NCBI GenBank assembly: GCA_021029095.1
Contig: JAJOHG010000052.1
Coordinates: 124,001-188,000 of the forward strand
DNA from: Phellopilus nigrolimitatus
Taxonomy: Eukaryota; Basidiomycota; Agaricomycetes; Hymenochaetales; Hymenochaetaceae
Direction: 5' to 3'
Length of the DNA stretch: 64,000 bases
Both the position numbers and the translations under genes were made by a program. Shown here in pieces: positions 10,837 to 22,596 of this stretch (within the stretch, counting starts at the first letter, position 1; each line of letters opens with the position of its first letter). The notes under the pieces are model-generated. The model was not told the DNA's origin, made no database searches, and saw nothing but the letters and a program-made list of their open reading frames with translations.

Positions 10837-12978
10837 CTAGCTTGACGGCCCAGGTATCGCGCCACCTCGGGCCATCTTCCTGTCATGGCCCCTCTTACGG
10901 TTATGATTCGCCTGTCGCGATTTGTTCTTGTCTTTCCAAGCGCGCTCTCTCGCATCACCCCCGCCGGTTCCGCTCCCGCTTCCGCCTCCACCGCGGCCCC
11001 TTCCGCCGCGACCACGTCCGCGCCCGCGTCCCCCACGACCCGGCTGCCCACCTCCTTCGTGCTGCCTGGAGGACGAAGGGCCGGCCGCAGGCAAGTCTGC
11101 ATTGAGTCGATTGCCCGCGAACTCGTGCTTCTGCAGGATTTTGTCTTTCTTCGGCTAAGGTTGAATAATCAATATCGTTTTTTTTTTGTAATTAACGAAG
11201 GGGGTGGAAGAATTACATACGTTCCGCTCGAGCATGATGCGCCAGCCTTCGATTTGCTCATCACTCCAGCCTGTTTGAGCCTTGAGGTCCGCGCGCGCTT
11301 TTGAGCGGCGCGTCTCCGCATCGCGTTCGAAGACCTTCGGGTTGCTGATATATGCGAGCTCACAGTGCGTCTCGGGCGTCGGCGCCTCCTCGACTTCGTC
11401 CGCACTCGCATCCTCGTCGCTATCCTCACCATCGCCGGCAACTCTGACCTTCCCGCCTATCTCGCCATCGAGCTCGTCTTCGAATGCAACTGCCCCTTCC
11501 TCCTCATCCGATTCGGACAGCTCCTCCGCACGGCGCAGTATGTCGGCCTTCATCTGGTCGAGGAACGCGCGGTCCTGCAGCATATCCTCCGCGTCGCCGT
11601 GCCGCTTTCCGACGTTAACACTTGTGGGTTCCACCAGCTGCTCACTAAATATGTTCCGCCGCTCGGGGAGTACTTCGACTGGCTCAGGATCTAGTTTCAT
11701 GGCAGCCGGTGCGGGTGCATCGCCCTCCAGCAGCGCAGAAATGACACGCTCTGCGTCACCTGCGTACTCCGGCAGTGCTAGCAGGGAGTGTATGTACGCG
11801 GGCTCCTGGTCAGGCAGGATGTCCAACACGCTAGACACTGCTGCATCGAAGTCTACGCTCGATGTAGCACGCGCCTTGCCTTTTGACGTATTCCCCGCAG
11901 TCGCACCTCGGTGATCAATGCCCGGAGGAATCCCGCTCGAGCGCAAGAGGACCTTTATCGCTCCTGGCTTGTCACTTCCGTCGGTCTCAAAAGATTTGAG
12001 CGTCGCTTCGAGGACATCGAGCCGCGGGTCGTCGCTGTTCGCAAGCACAGCAGCCAGCGTCGACGAAAGCGCATAAGCCTCCTGATAGTCCGCGAGAAGC
12101 GAGCGATTTAGAAACGGCGTCTGGCCAGACGTGGACGGGAGGTTCAGGAGAGAGAAGACGAGGTCAAACGCGCGTTCCGCGTGCGAGTGTGGGTCGGATC
12201 GCACGCCTTTCAGGACGTGCTCGAGTAATACGTGGAAACAATCGATCAACGCAACTTTGCATTCCAGCCACAAGGCCGTTGTCTCCGTCTCATCAGCGCG
12301 CTTGATATGTATGCCCCCGTACCCTGCCGCTATCGCTGACAGACGCGTGTCATAGCACTTTGCCAGCGCAAGCACGAAGTCCTTGCTTTGCACAAAAATG
12401 TCGAGTACAGCAAAAGATGCAGCTTGGAGAAGGTATTTTAAACAGAAAAGCGTCTTCCGTAATGCGTGAAGACCTGAATCTGGCGAAAGCAAGAGCAATG
12501 CGAAGGACGGGGCGGCCGAGCTTTGAAGGTCGTGCAGCAATGCCGGATCCGACTGAACGGCCGTTTCCACTAAACTGTTGACCTTAGCGGAGTTCTTAGG
12601 ACCATACACGATGCAAAGATCCAACAAAATCTGCAAAGTGAGGCCTCCGGCTCTCGGCAAAGCTGCGAGACGCTGGGCCAGACTCAAAACACGCTTTCGA
12701 ATCAACTTTTCCGTCAACGTCCTTCGATCAACAATTACCCTCTCCTCGAAGAAGACAAGTGAGTTCAGGGCAGTAGTAGCATCGTCTCTCGCGTACGAAA
12801 GGATAAAATCGCTACAAGATAGCTTGGAAAGTTTGTCGTCTGGCAATGAAAGAGCATGTTGTAAGGTTGAGGAAACGTGATTGAGTACGGTTGCCTGCTG
12901 AGATGGCGGTAGACTTCGAAGAGTACTCGCAGAAGGACAAACAGGTAGGGAGTGCACGTCGGTTATTTTCACAGTCAT
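10837..12978 (-). CDS. CUE3: CUE-domain protein, ASCC2/CUE3-like
   Basis: ASCC2/Cue3 proteins bind ubiquitin and act with the Slh1/ASCC3 helicase in ribosome-quality control on stalled ribosomes. Two exons were read: 12978-11221 and 11154-10837. The ATG at 12976-12978 (MTVKITDVHSLPV) was preferred because the longer frame opens at TTG. The N-terminal about 370 residues are helical, as in ASCC2. A CUE domain follows with AAVSSVLDILPDQEPAYIHS and its LL-containing helix 3. Acidic patches (SESDEEEGAV, DGEDSDEDASADEVEE) come next, then a conserved block around NPKVFERDAETRRSKARADL. The second exon encodes an RGG-rich tail (GRGGRGRGRGRGG) ending KMARGGAIPGPSS. Total length is about 690 residues. 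The long-TIR MITE at 13055 sits 77 bp upstream of the start codon. Confidence 0.87.
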
Positions 12979-13054
12979 CGTGAATTCCTCTTGTCGTCGT
13001 TTCCGTCGTCGAATGATGCGCCAGCTCGTTGTAGGAATACAGGTAATCACGTGG

Positions 13055-13644
13055 CTTACAGCGCTTTTACAAAACCTTGTCAGTGCGCGCAAAAAAAAAA
13101 AAAAAAAGTTGCGGCCCCTCAGGGTGTGCCAAATAAGGCATTATTGCCTATTTGAGCGAAGTCGCGTCGTGTCCATCATGCGGTTGCCGTGCCGTCCGTG
13201 TCGTGCAGCACACTGTTCATGTCGTGCAGCTTGTCGATGCAAACCTGGAGCCCATGGCATTATGCAGAGGCACCAGCACAATGTACAGCCAAAATTTGAC
13301 ATCATCTTCGCCGATTTGCGAGCTACACCGCCGTTGTCTCCGGGAGACTTTAGTTGCATGCAGGGTACCTTGCTACTATCTTAATTACTACCGAGAAGCC
13401 AAAATGTTGGCAAGTGCATCAGAGTACTATTTGTTTATCTTGTATAGCCAAAGAGCACGGACTTTCAAGTCCTCACTGATCTTTCGAATTGCATTGTACA
13501 ATGACGACGAAAAAAAAAAACACGACGGCCACGACGCGACTTCGCTCAAATAGGCAATAATGCCTTATTTGGCACACCCTGAGGGGCCGCAACTTTTTTT
13601 TTTTTTTTGCGCGCACTGACAAGGTTTTGTAAAAGCGCTGTAAG
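13055..13644. mobile_element. Long-TIR MITE, about 590 bp
   Basis: Sequence from CTTACAGCGCTTTTACAAAA at 13055 is repeated in reverse complement ending at 13644. The arms are about 115 bp each and nearly identical. The main difference is a homopolymer of 17 A on the left and 15 T on the right. The flanks read TCACGTGG and TCACGTTT, a possible 8-bp target duplication with two mismatches (hAT-like). The roughly 350-bp core has no recognisable ORF. High arm identity suggests recent insertion. It lies in the 5' flank of the CUE3-like gene. Confidence 0.8.
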
Positions 13645-15021
13645 TCACGTTTGCACGGATTTTTCTGAGCGCCTCTGAATCCTATGTGATAAAGATATTT
13701 AGGCAAGGAAGAAATCAGTTTCGCCTTTTTTTCGTACATTATTTGATTTAAGCACCAGTAGCTTATGTTGTAAGATAATTAACTGCATGAGATATATGAT
13801 ATATGCGCATGTCTTAGATAACGCGTTCAATCTCAATTTATATAAGCATTCGCTCGCACCTTGATACATACATGCAGTACACAGGACTAAAAATGACTAG
13901 CGAAGAGTCATAAGGAGCAGAAAATTAATGCCAAAACAACAGATCCAGAGTAGTCTGAATCGAGTTGCGCAGACCACCGCATCCGCCCGAGACAGTGGTG
14001 AACATAGAACATGTCGCAAATTCAGCTGAAGGGCAAAGTTTCGTCAGTGGTCTCCGTCTCCCCCAAACCGTCGATGCATCCTGTCCTCCACTGAGCGCAT
14101 GTCTCTTCTCTGTCTTTTCGGCGTTTATGCGTGTGCAGCAAATACCAGGTGCAGTCCGAGCGGAGCATGCATGCAGGCCAATGGCGTCGGCAGTTCGATG
14201 CAAAGCGATGCGGGCCCTCTGTCGCCAGCATCTAGCTGGCGGTCTTGGCAGAGGCGCAACGACAGCAGTGTGCAATGACCAGGTCAGGTTGAGACATTGG
14301 TCTACGGCTGCGGTAAGTTGCACGGTGGGAAGTGCCAATGGTCCGGAATCCAGGGCCTTATGGGGCGTCAGTAACATGGCCCGGTGAAGGACCCGACGAC
14401 TTTACTACTTCGTCCTGAACGACGCAGAAAGTCACCGGAGACATGCAGAGTGCACAAAGTCGGTTTAAACCATACGTTCAACATTATTTTGCGGGCCTTT
14501 CCCTTGCGAGAAAAAAGCCGGCGGCCGGCCGCGCGGGATGGAAGAGACAGCAACTGGACAAAGACCCGGTCCTACCACGCATCCAAAAACAACCTGTCTG
14601 GCCTCATTTCCAAGGAGGGTCCTCGGCGAGCTTTTTCCGCGGGCTCCTCATCACTCTATGATAGATAAATCAACACCCGTGAAAATAGCACGACGGGCTG
14701 TTCGCATTGCTGGTACATGGCTCAAACGTTGCTGTTCGGACTCGGCTGGAGTCGATAGACGGGGATTAAAACACTCAGACCTTGGTCCGTTCGCAAAAAT
14801 CAGACAAGCAACACACAGCTGCGCCGTCGTCGTGTACGGAGCGGCATCGCGACCTAATAACTGCTGCAGGTCGAAGCAAGGGAAGAAGAGATAGATAAAC
14901 ATTGGACTAGATGGCCGTCGAATTGTTTCGGAGTTTTTGATATTGTGATTGAGTATGACTAACCAGTCGTTACATAATCTCGACAGACACGTCTTGCCGC
15001 CGACCACCACCAATTATCATC
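13645..15021. other. Intergenic region without a supportable gene
   Basis: About 1.4 kb. Open frames at 13925-14377 exist on both strands but overlap, have no family motif and no splice logic. The stretch 14370-14640 is GC-richer and also lacks a recognisable product. Confidence 0.5.
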
Positions 15022-16828
15022 ATGGTATGAGTTTTTGATCGCTCTTGCGGCCAGGGATTCATGCCATTCTGTAGATAAAGCGCAAACAAGATGAACTCGC
15101 GGAAGACAGTACAGGGACAAAGAGAGCGAAAGTGACGCAGGAAAGTGATGTGGAACAAGCCTTAGGTGAGTCGTTTGCCACCAGCAGCGCAAGGATAATT
15201 ACTTGAATCTGGATTGTCAAGTACGACGCTCCTCGAGGATTCGATCTAAAAAGGTGGTCATTGAAGTTGTTGGGTCAAGCATGTCGGAACAAAAGGCTTC
15301 GACAAGCAAGCCAACTCGCTCGATTCGGCGCAGGATTAGCAACGTTGGCCGACTGGAGAAGCTCATGAATATGCCTTTAGACATTTTCTGCGAGGTATGT
15401 GAGACTGAGAAGCTTGGTTACTTCGACATGCCTCATTTCTGTCTCATATTAGGTTGCGGCTAGTCTCAACCCACACGACATCCTCAACATGTCGCGCTCG
15501 TCTCGGTCACTGCGTAGTCTGTTGATGTCAAAGCAGTCCAAATCAATTTGGCGTGCCGCCCGCCAGAGCCTTGATATGCCAGAATGCCCGTCTGATTTGA
15601 GTGAACCCGAGTACGCGGACCTGGTCTTTGGCCGGGGCTGCTATGTACGTTCCAGCCGCATTCACGCATCATAACCCAAGCTCAATTTCTGATAGCTATG
15701 CGGAGCGCCGCGAGGTCATATTTTGTTTTACTCGCTGCGGCTGAGGCTCTGCGCTTCCTGCCGCGACGATAGGTCAGTCTGCATGTCTCTTGTAATAACG
15801 TTTTTGCTCCAGAACTCAAACGAAAATTTTTACTCAAAAGGCTATGCATAAAGTTAGAGTTGGTCTACCATAACGAGAATATAGGCCAGGCGGTCTTAAA
15901 TGATATATTTTTGATGCTTCCAAGTGGCGAGCTGGGTATGTACTTCATTCCATCCAGACGGTTTCGTAACTGAAAGAGTGGTGTTCGCAAGGCGCAGCGC
16001 GTTACTTCAAGGACCAGTTCTACGCCGTCTCGCAAACATATCTTTCACTTAATCCGAGCTCGGTGGAAGGTATTGCGTACAAGCAAGAAAGACAATCGTT
16101 GGTTGATGAAATAATGGATGTACGTACTCGCTCGTTTCTCTTCAGTCTCCTCCAGGTACTATCTTTCCTCTTGGTAGAATGCGGAAGAAATGAAGCTTTG
16201 GCTGTCTCTCGAAAAAGAACGAAAAGTAGCCCACCTTACCTCTCTTAGCCAAACGCGCAAGGAAAGGTATGGTCAAACGCCTGATTTTCACTTATGTTGT
16301 AACCGAAATACTTACGTTTTTATGCAGCATCTATGCGAAGCTCAAAACACTTGGGTACTCGGATATCGATCTCGATACGTCGTTCGATAGACATGAGCTG
16401 CGAATGAAGTGGAGCAAGATTGTTATGGAGCCGAAGGCACTTACGACGCGGAGTGCGTAGTGTGATTTTATGTTGAACTCATACTGCGCTGGTCCCTGAC
16501 TTCTTTGGTTTTTCTGCGTATGATAGTTTGGAACAACATAGTGCCGCGGCTTTGTCAAATGATCAACGAGCGAAAGGAGGCCACGGCAAGACGGACAGCG
16601 TACCAGGCTCAGATCAATGCAGCCTTGGCGTCTATCCACACTACCGGCGAAGATCCAGATCCAGATTGGAATCCTGAGAACGAAGTCTACAATGAAGATG
16701 AAGACTTTGAGGATTACGGCAGCGACTATGATAGCGACTACGACAGCGACGATTCGGATGATGGAGTCTCAAGTCGAGCCCTTCTACTTGCATGCCTGCT
16801 AATGGTTGACCACGCTATGGAACTTTGA
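15022..16828 (+). CDS. F-box protein (agaricomycete expanded family)
   Basis: The ATG at 15022-15024 is immediately followed by a GT intron, so the first coding exon is the start codon alone. Exon 2 is 15075-15165 (IKRKQDELAEDSTGTKRAK) and exon 3 begins at 15222 (VRRSSRIRSKKV) and ends at 15394. The F-box spans exons 3-4: LMNMPLDIFCE joined to VAASLNPHDILNMSRSSRSL, then MSKQSKSIWRAARQSL and YADLVFGRGCY. The next exon gives LCGAPRGHILFYSLRLRLCASC, a paired-cysteine region typical of this family. Helical exons follow (ARYFKDQFYAVSQTYLSLNP, LKTLGYSDIDLDTSFDRHEL, IVPRLCQMINERKEATARR). The tail is acidic (DYDSDYDSDDSDD). The junction near 15775-15830 is not settled in frame. F-box proteins bridge SCF ubiquitin ligase to substrates. 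Confidence 0.8.
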
Positions 16829-17404
16829 GCAACGGGTATGACTCAGATCAGCTCTGTCCTTTATAAACATTGGTTTTTATGCATTCATAATATGAAATAT
16901 GTTAATCCTATACTTTTTGCGAAAGAATAAATGAAGCACTGCGACGACTTGTGATTCATTCGTCCTTCATTAGCCACTAGATCCGAAATAACAGTGATAG
17001 GTATAGATCTTCCTTTGATTGTGACTACTACAGCAGCCCTGATATTCGTCAGTGTGTTTTCTAGAATTTCTCTTCTTTTGCTTTTCTTCTGCGTCAAGTT
17101 CAGGCTCCGTGCTATCGCCTTCCCCTTTGCGCTTTTTCGTTTTTACTGGATATGCTCATGAATGTATGAGTAGTCGTTTCGGCACATTTACCGCCTTGAG
17201 CATTCAGAGAGCGTAACATGTCGGCCCGGAACGAAGACGCGAATTTATTTGTACTTATGTACGTGTTTAGTCACGTGACACTACCCTAACAGAGAATGTT
17301 GACGTGATTCCGGTATTGTCTTTCGCGTCCTACCCTTTCTCTCAACACCATACATTACTCTACAGGATTTATCTAATTTTGAGCTCGATCTGCTGGGCAG
17401 AATA
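16829..17404. other. Intergenic region
   Basis: AT-rich sequence between the F-box gene and the secreted-protein gene. Nothing recognisable beyond probable 3' and 5' flanks. Confidence 0.5.
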
Positions 17405-18320
17405 ATGTACTCTAAAATCACTCTTTTAATCTGTCTCCTCGTCAGCTTTTCGCCGTTCGTTTCTGCTTGCGAAGGGGAGTGTATCGTCAGCATTACGAAG
17501 GCCTTTCTCGGCAACTATTCATCTCCTATACATGACGTTCTCAAGGATCTGGTAAGTTGAACTCTTAATCCTTCGAGCGGTCATGTTCATGTCATGCTAG
17601 GCCGGACAAATCTCCACGCAACTTTTGCCACCCTCCCAACGGCCCGCAGACCCAATCACGTTCATGCAGCCCATCTTCACGGCCTACACCAACTCATCCT
17701 ACGATTCTCTCGAGACCGCCATCTTCCCGTCCTACTTCCACGGGAAGTGCCAACGCTTTTCTAAAGATGGCCAAGACCCACCCGGCTGTCCGAACCCGGA
17801 CTGCCCCGTCGTCTGTGGCACACCCGGCAGCCTCGTCCATTTCTACCCCACGCTCCGCCTCATCGCATTTAACGACACGAAGACCGTGCTAGAAGAGCTT
17901 GTGTCGCCCGGGAATCAGGCATACTTGCAGATGGACAAAATGGTCAGAGACGCGCAGATGTACGGCGCTCGAAAAGCCAGGGCCCGCGACTCAGTGGCAC
18001 GGGCTGCAGGATATGATATCATTGATGCAAATACAACGGCGGAGCCTTCAAACGATGTCAGCGGATACCCACACGCGCACACTCTTGATAGGCATACACA
18101 CGCCCACATTCGCCGCTTTAGTCTGCGCTCGAGCAAGCACGATCCTATCTATCATCACGTGCGGAAGGAATCTTCTGGTCCCACACTTGCGAACATACTA
18201 GCTCAAATCGGTCCGATGCTCGGAGCTGCGTGTGGCGGAGATGTAAACGACAGCACAAACGGACTTCCGAAGTGTAGCTGGGAGACTGAGATGAAGGAAT
18301 ACATCCTTTCTTTCCCTTAG
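17405..18320 (+). CDS. Secreted cysteine-containing protein of unknown function
   Basis: Two exons, 17405-17551 and 17601-18320, encode 288 residues. The N-terminus (MYSKITLLICLLVSFSPFVSA) is a signal peptide with likely cleavage before CEGEC. The mature protein has several cysteines, notably a cluster around PPGCPNPDCPVVCGTPG at about residues 100-120, and N-glycosylation sequons (NYSS, NSSY, NDTK, NTTA). A histidine-rich stretch occurs near HAHTLDRHTHAH. The C-terminal part has CGGDVNDSTNGLPKCSW. I do not recognise a catalytic family. It resembles basidiomycete-specific secreted proteins of unknown role. A cell-wall or extracellular location follows from the signal peptide only. Confidence 0.78.
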
Positions 18321-18975
18321 GCTTGGGTGCGCTATGGTTCCGAGCTACTCAATGGCTGGAATTTGGAAGGTAATGACTACCGGATCTCGAGGCTACTATA
18401 ATACTGGCTTGCGGCATTCTGGACATGAAATGGCATACTATACTGTGCACCATCGTTATTCTGTGGCTCCTTTCTATATGCGTCTACTCTTAATACAAGG
18501 TCTCTGTATCCTGGTTTCTACGGTTATGTTCTTCTGGATCTTGTAATCAGTTGGGTAAGCGTTTGGATTCTCGGTTGAAATGCGCATGTGAGAACCCCGA
18601 GATAAATATAAGACGTGCAATAATTGAAAACCGATGTCTTTTCAAATGCGTATATCCGAATCCTTTGGGTTCCCCTGCTGCAAGAGATTTTTCCTAGGTG
18701 TTGCATACCACAAAATGAACATTCTGTAGCTGCAGGCCAGGACAACTATTCAACTAAACATTGTGTAGCTCTCGTCGCGTGATGGACCTGCAGGGTGTCG
18801 ATCATCGTAGCGTTGAACCTCGAGTCGAAATTCTAATTGTGCTAATTCAGTCGAAGGCTGACAGTGGACGACTACATATAAAATAATACTGGAGGGCGTG
18901 TCAGCCAGTCTCAATCTTGTACCGTGCTTTCTTCATCCTAAGGCAACTCTGTTCTTCAACCCTTGAGTCCTCACA
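18321..18975. other. Intergenic region with TATA-like promoter
   Basis: About 650 bp. A TATAAAAT box at 18877-18884 lies 92 bp before the ATG of the FAD oxidoreductase, and a pyrimidine-rich leader follows. The rest shows nothing recognisable. Confidence 0.5.
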
Positions 18976-21900
18976 ATGAAACCTCAGTCGAGTCCCGTCA
19001 GGGTAGCTATTATCGGTGCAGTGCGTACTCTCTATTTCTTAAGGCTGGTAGAAAAATTAGTTATTTGGAAATTTAAGGGGTCAGCAGGGATGGCAGCCGC
19101 GTATGCGCTAACGAACCACCCGGACAAGTTTCATGTCACGATTTTCGACAAGCAAGACGTTTGTGGTGGAATGGCAACCTCAATTCCGTAAGTACTTTCT
19201 ACGTGGCACGTTTTATGGGCTGCTAAACATCATAACCATGACAGAATCGACGCTGAGAAGTTTGGCGCAAGCTACATCAACGATGGGGTGAATATTTACA
19301 TTTGCGAAAAAATAAGACGAGGCATATAACTAACATACTATTGACTTCCTCGTTAAATATTATCAAAGGTACAAGGAGGCTCTCCGCAGTTTTACAACAC
19401 CTACAAAATTTTTGAAAAGATGGGCTTCAAGTCTACGGAGGTCGGCATGCAGATCTCTTTCGGCAAGGGCGAAGAGAAGTTTTGGACGAACGTCTTTCCC
19501 TCCGAACTCGTCGCAGAGCACACGGAGGACATTAAGAAGTTCGGGCGTGTGCTCAAGCTCGTCAAGCGCCTTGAGCCACTTTTCGCGGTCATGAGCGTCC
19601 AGGCCATGCTCAAGCTTTTCCGCTTCCCAAAGGACTTTGGAGATAGACTGATCTTCCCGCTAATCGCTCTGTTTATGGTCCTTCGCTTTTTGTTTCTCTA
19701 ATAATCATAGCATAATGACTGATACGTTTCTTCATTTATTCTCTAGGGAACGGGAAACCAGACCCCGCATGTGTCCGCCGCAATTCTTGAACGACTCTTC
19801 CTCGACCCTAGTATGAGCCTCTTTGAGTACTCGCCCGACTCCCTACTCGCGGACATCCCCCCTATGCTTGCCTTCCCAAATCTACATGATTTTTACGCTG
19901 TGTGGCAAGCACATATTGAGGCGCGTGGAGCCCATGTGTGCCTCGGAACGGAGGTGATGCACGTCCTGGAGCGCAAGAAGGGAGGTGTCGTCCTGAAATC
20001 CAAGCGTACGGATGCGGCAGAAGACGAGCAAGGTGATGCCGAGCGCTTCGACGAGGTCGTGTTCGCTGCAGATGCGGACAGTTGCTTGAAAATACTCGGC
20101 GACCAGGCGACATGGAAGGAGAAGAAGATCTTGGGGAACGTGAAGTACTTTTACGATATTAGCGTCACGCATTACGATCGGGAGTACATGGCGAAGGTGA
20201 GCCTTTTCCAAACTCATGCCAACCTTCTTCATCCCTCTTGATTCGGCTTTGCTGAGCACAGTACTACGAATTGGAATATCGCGCGGACCTCGTAGCGGAC
20301 TCGCGTAAGGGAGAAGAACAGACGAAAAAGGCGATGGAGTTCGCGAAAGAAGAGTTTCGCCCTCTGTATTTCATCCACATGTACGACAAGGACCCAAAGA
20401 AAATCGAAATGAGCTTCGACCTTACACACTATCAGCCACAGTTCAAGGTTCGTTTCTATGGCAACAACTTTGGGTCAGCTTGCTTCGCGCAAGTTTTTGG
20501 TTTGATTTATCAAAGATTTTGTTCGTCAACTTTGGGTCAGCTGCTTTTGGCACAATTCCAGCCAATCACGTAGGACCAGGACCCCGTGCATTCCTATCTT
20601 CACAATAATGTATTATCTGCACATGTGTCTTAAGTATATTTCTACTCTACTCCAAACATACTTCCGGATCTTCCGCGTTATCGTAAGTAAATTTGGCCAT
20701 CCATGATACAAATGTTCGAGATTAATGGGACTTTTCTCTAGGTAATGGAATGTGAAAAGAATCAGAGAAGGCGCAGAGCACGATGCGCCGCATCAGAGAG
20801 GATTTGCTACGTTCTTGCCACGCGCGCTCGGAGGTTTTTTTTTGTACTGACAGTCGTCGCAGGATGAAGGCCCTTTTGTTCACACTGCACCGCACATTCG
20901 AGTTCGAGCTAGCCTCCCCGTAGAAGAGATTGAGAAGCGCTCGCTGATGGTGACGCTCCCGTACTTGAAAATAACATGAAGGCGGGTGCGCAGATGCCGT
21001 AAAGCTTTATAATTTATGATAGTGTACAACATGAATAAGTTATCACCCGTTGTTATTTAATTCATTCCTGCCTATCCAAGAACCTGGTCCATCCAAGGCG
21101 GACGTTTGAGATGAAGCTCGCAACTGGACATAGCTGTCGGGCGTCAGGGCCGCGCCGGACCCGTTGTCTGCAGAGAAGCTCTAGAGGAAGTTGAACAGAT
21201 GCTTGACAATCTAGAATTGTGCAAAACGGAAAAGAATTGAGCTCAAAAACTCGTTCTATGTATGCGCGGCCGTTTCTGCACGTGCTGATGTCACGTGACA
21301 ACCGAAAATGCGCTCATCTCCTGCTCTTTTCTTTGCTACAAATCTCTCCTCACAAAAAAGCTACATATATAAGGTGTATTCATATGTATAGCTTCAAAAC
21401 ATTGGTTTTGGGCTTAGATGCTTCTATTAATCTTAATAAATCAAGGATTGTGTCAAGTTGGCCATCTGTAAGCGTTTGCCACCGGAGTTTCTTAAATTGG
21501 CAGGTGCCAATCATTTGTCAGATTACAAAGTGTGCACACCCTCATCGTAAGCGCACTGCAATTTTTAATTCTGTCTTTCTATCTGAATGTAAGCTCATCA
21601 CAGCACCCTTGTTAGTACTTGAATACTGTTAGTAGTGTGGAGGGAGTTCTTTTTTCTTTCATAAGGTGTCTTTCTAAGCAAATTTCTAAAATAGACTAAA
21701 TGTATACATAAGCTACATAAAATTTGAGCTTTCCGAGGTCCTGCACTACCAAATGCAGCTGACCCAAAATTGTCGAAACACAATTTTGCGCGAAGCAAGC
21801 TGACCCAAAGTTGTTGCCATACGTTTCGCCTTTACGTTACGTTATCTGATTAATGGCTTCTCTTGTTTCTCTGGTTTAGGGCGTCCCTCCCAACGGTCAC

Positions 21901-22555
21901 TATTCGAGCGGGTCCTCCAGATCCGGTTCGATGCCACCTCCACCGCCGCCCCCGTCCCCGGAGCATCCGCATGTCTATCAGACGATCTTCCTCAACAAAG
22001 AGATGGCGATTGACTGGACGCGTGACGAAATCGACCCATCAAAAGTGATAAAAGAGAAATGGTGGAAGCAGCAGGGCCACAACTGGACTCACTACCTTGG
22101 AACCGTCCCCTGGCTTTGGTCGATCAACGGGCGCAACCATACACACTTTGCGGGAGGGTGGGGCCTGGTAAACAGTAAGTTCTCTGGTTGCTCGGATATA
22201 TATATTCTGTGATAATGTGTGAACTGATCTCTTTTGCTGCTCCGTTTCTTCCCTCAAAGTGCATGAAGGTCGGTTAAAGGTCATTCACTTTAAACAAGGG
22301 GCATACTCTGAAGTTATACCCTTTTGGATTTAGTCGGCATTGCATCAGGCTTCGCAGCGGCATACCGACTCGGCGCGGATTATCCCTTCAATGATGATGA
22401 GAGGTGAGCTCAACACACATTATTTTGTGATTGAACTGATCTCATGCCACTCCACGCGTTGTAACATAAGTGCACGGCGCTTGTTCACGCTCGTCCTCGG
22501 TGTGACGCATTTGTCAAGGATGCGGAAGGAGGATAGAAAGGGATTTCTGGCCTGA
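18976..22555 (+). CDS. FAD/NAD(P)-binding amine-oxidase-like flavoprotein
   Basis: The ATG at 18976 leads to VRVAIIGA; splicing to 19078 completes the Rossmann dinucleotide motif IGAGSAGMAAAYAL, followed by HVTIFDKQDVCGGMATS. Further exons give FGASYINDGVQGGSPQFYNTY, FPSELVAEHTEDIKKF, HVSAAILERLFLDP, EVVFAADADSCLKIL, YYELEYRADLVADSR and MSFDLTHYQPQFK. The next exon begins at 21880 (GVPPNGHYSSG). Later exons read GHNWTHYLGTVPWLWSINGR and FAGGWGLVN, then a 9-nt microexon near 22261 supplying MHE. The end is VGIASGFAAAYRLGADYPFNDDE and SRMRKEDRKGFLA with stop at 22555. The family is flavin-dependent oxidoreductases with NAD_binding_8; the substrate is unknown. A 1.36-kb element occupies the 20449-21879 intron, but flanking splice signals remain. 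Confidence 0.85.
20459..21819. mobile_element. TIR element inserted in an intron
   Basis: The ends TGGCAACAACTTTGGGTCAG at 20459 and its reverse complement ending at 21819 share 34 identical terminal bases (through GCTTGCTTCGCGCAA). TA flanks both ends (20457-20458 and 21820-21821). A subterminal GGGTCAGCTGC motif is repeated inside each arm. Length is 1361 bp. No transposase was recognised. The interior holds a P450 gene relic. The host intron would be about 70 nt without it. Confidence 0.78.
20864..21002 (+). pseudogene. Cytochrome P450 C-terminal relic
   Basis: The stretch after an AG reads MKALLFTLHRTFEFELASP, the expected sequence just after the P450 heme-binding region. A TAG stop follows. 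The next frame continues VEEIEKRSLMVTLPYLK, the usual C-terminal block, and a third frame gives KAGAQMP then TAA. Two frame changes and a stop show it is dead. Upstream, ATFLPRALGG near 20810 may be a degraded heme-loop remnant. It lies inside the TIR element, so it is probably a captured host fragment. Confidence 0.7.
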
Positions 22556-22596
22556 ATGATTATCATGTTTTGATAGCAAACATCTAGATATTGAAC

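Noticed and set aside
11282..11914. 210-codon plus-strand ORF, serine-rich
   Set aside because: It is the antisense shadow of the CUE3-like exon.
12978..13092. Longer N-terminus for the CUE3-like protein
   Set aside because: It would start at TTG within the MITE arm; the ATG at 12978 fits better.
13925..14377. 150- and 140-codon ORFs on opposite strands
   Set aside because: They overlap each other, have arginine/alanine composition typical of chance GC-rich frames and no domain.
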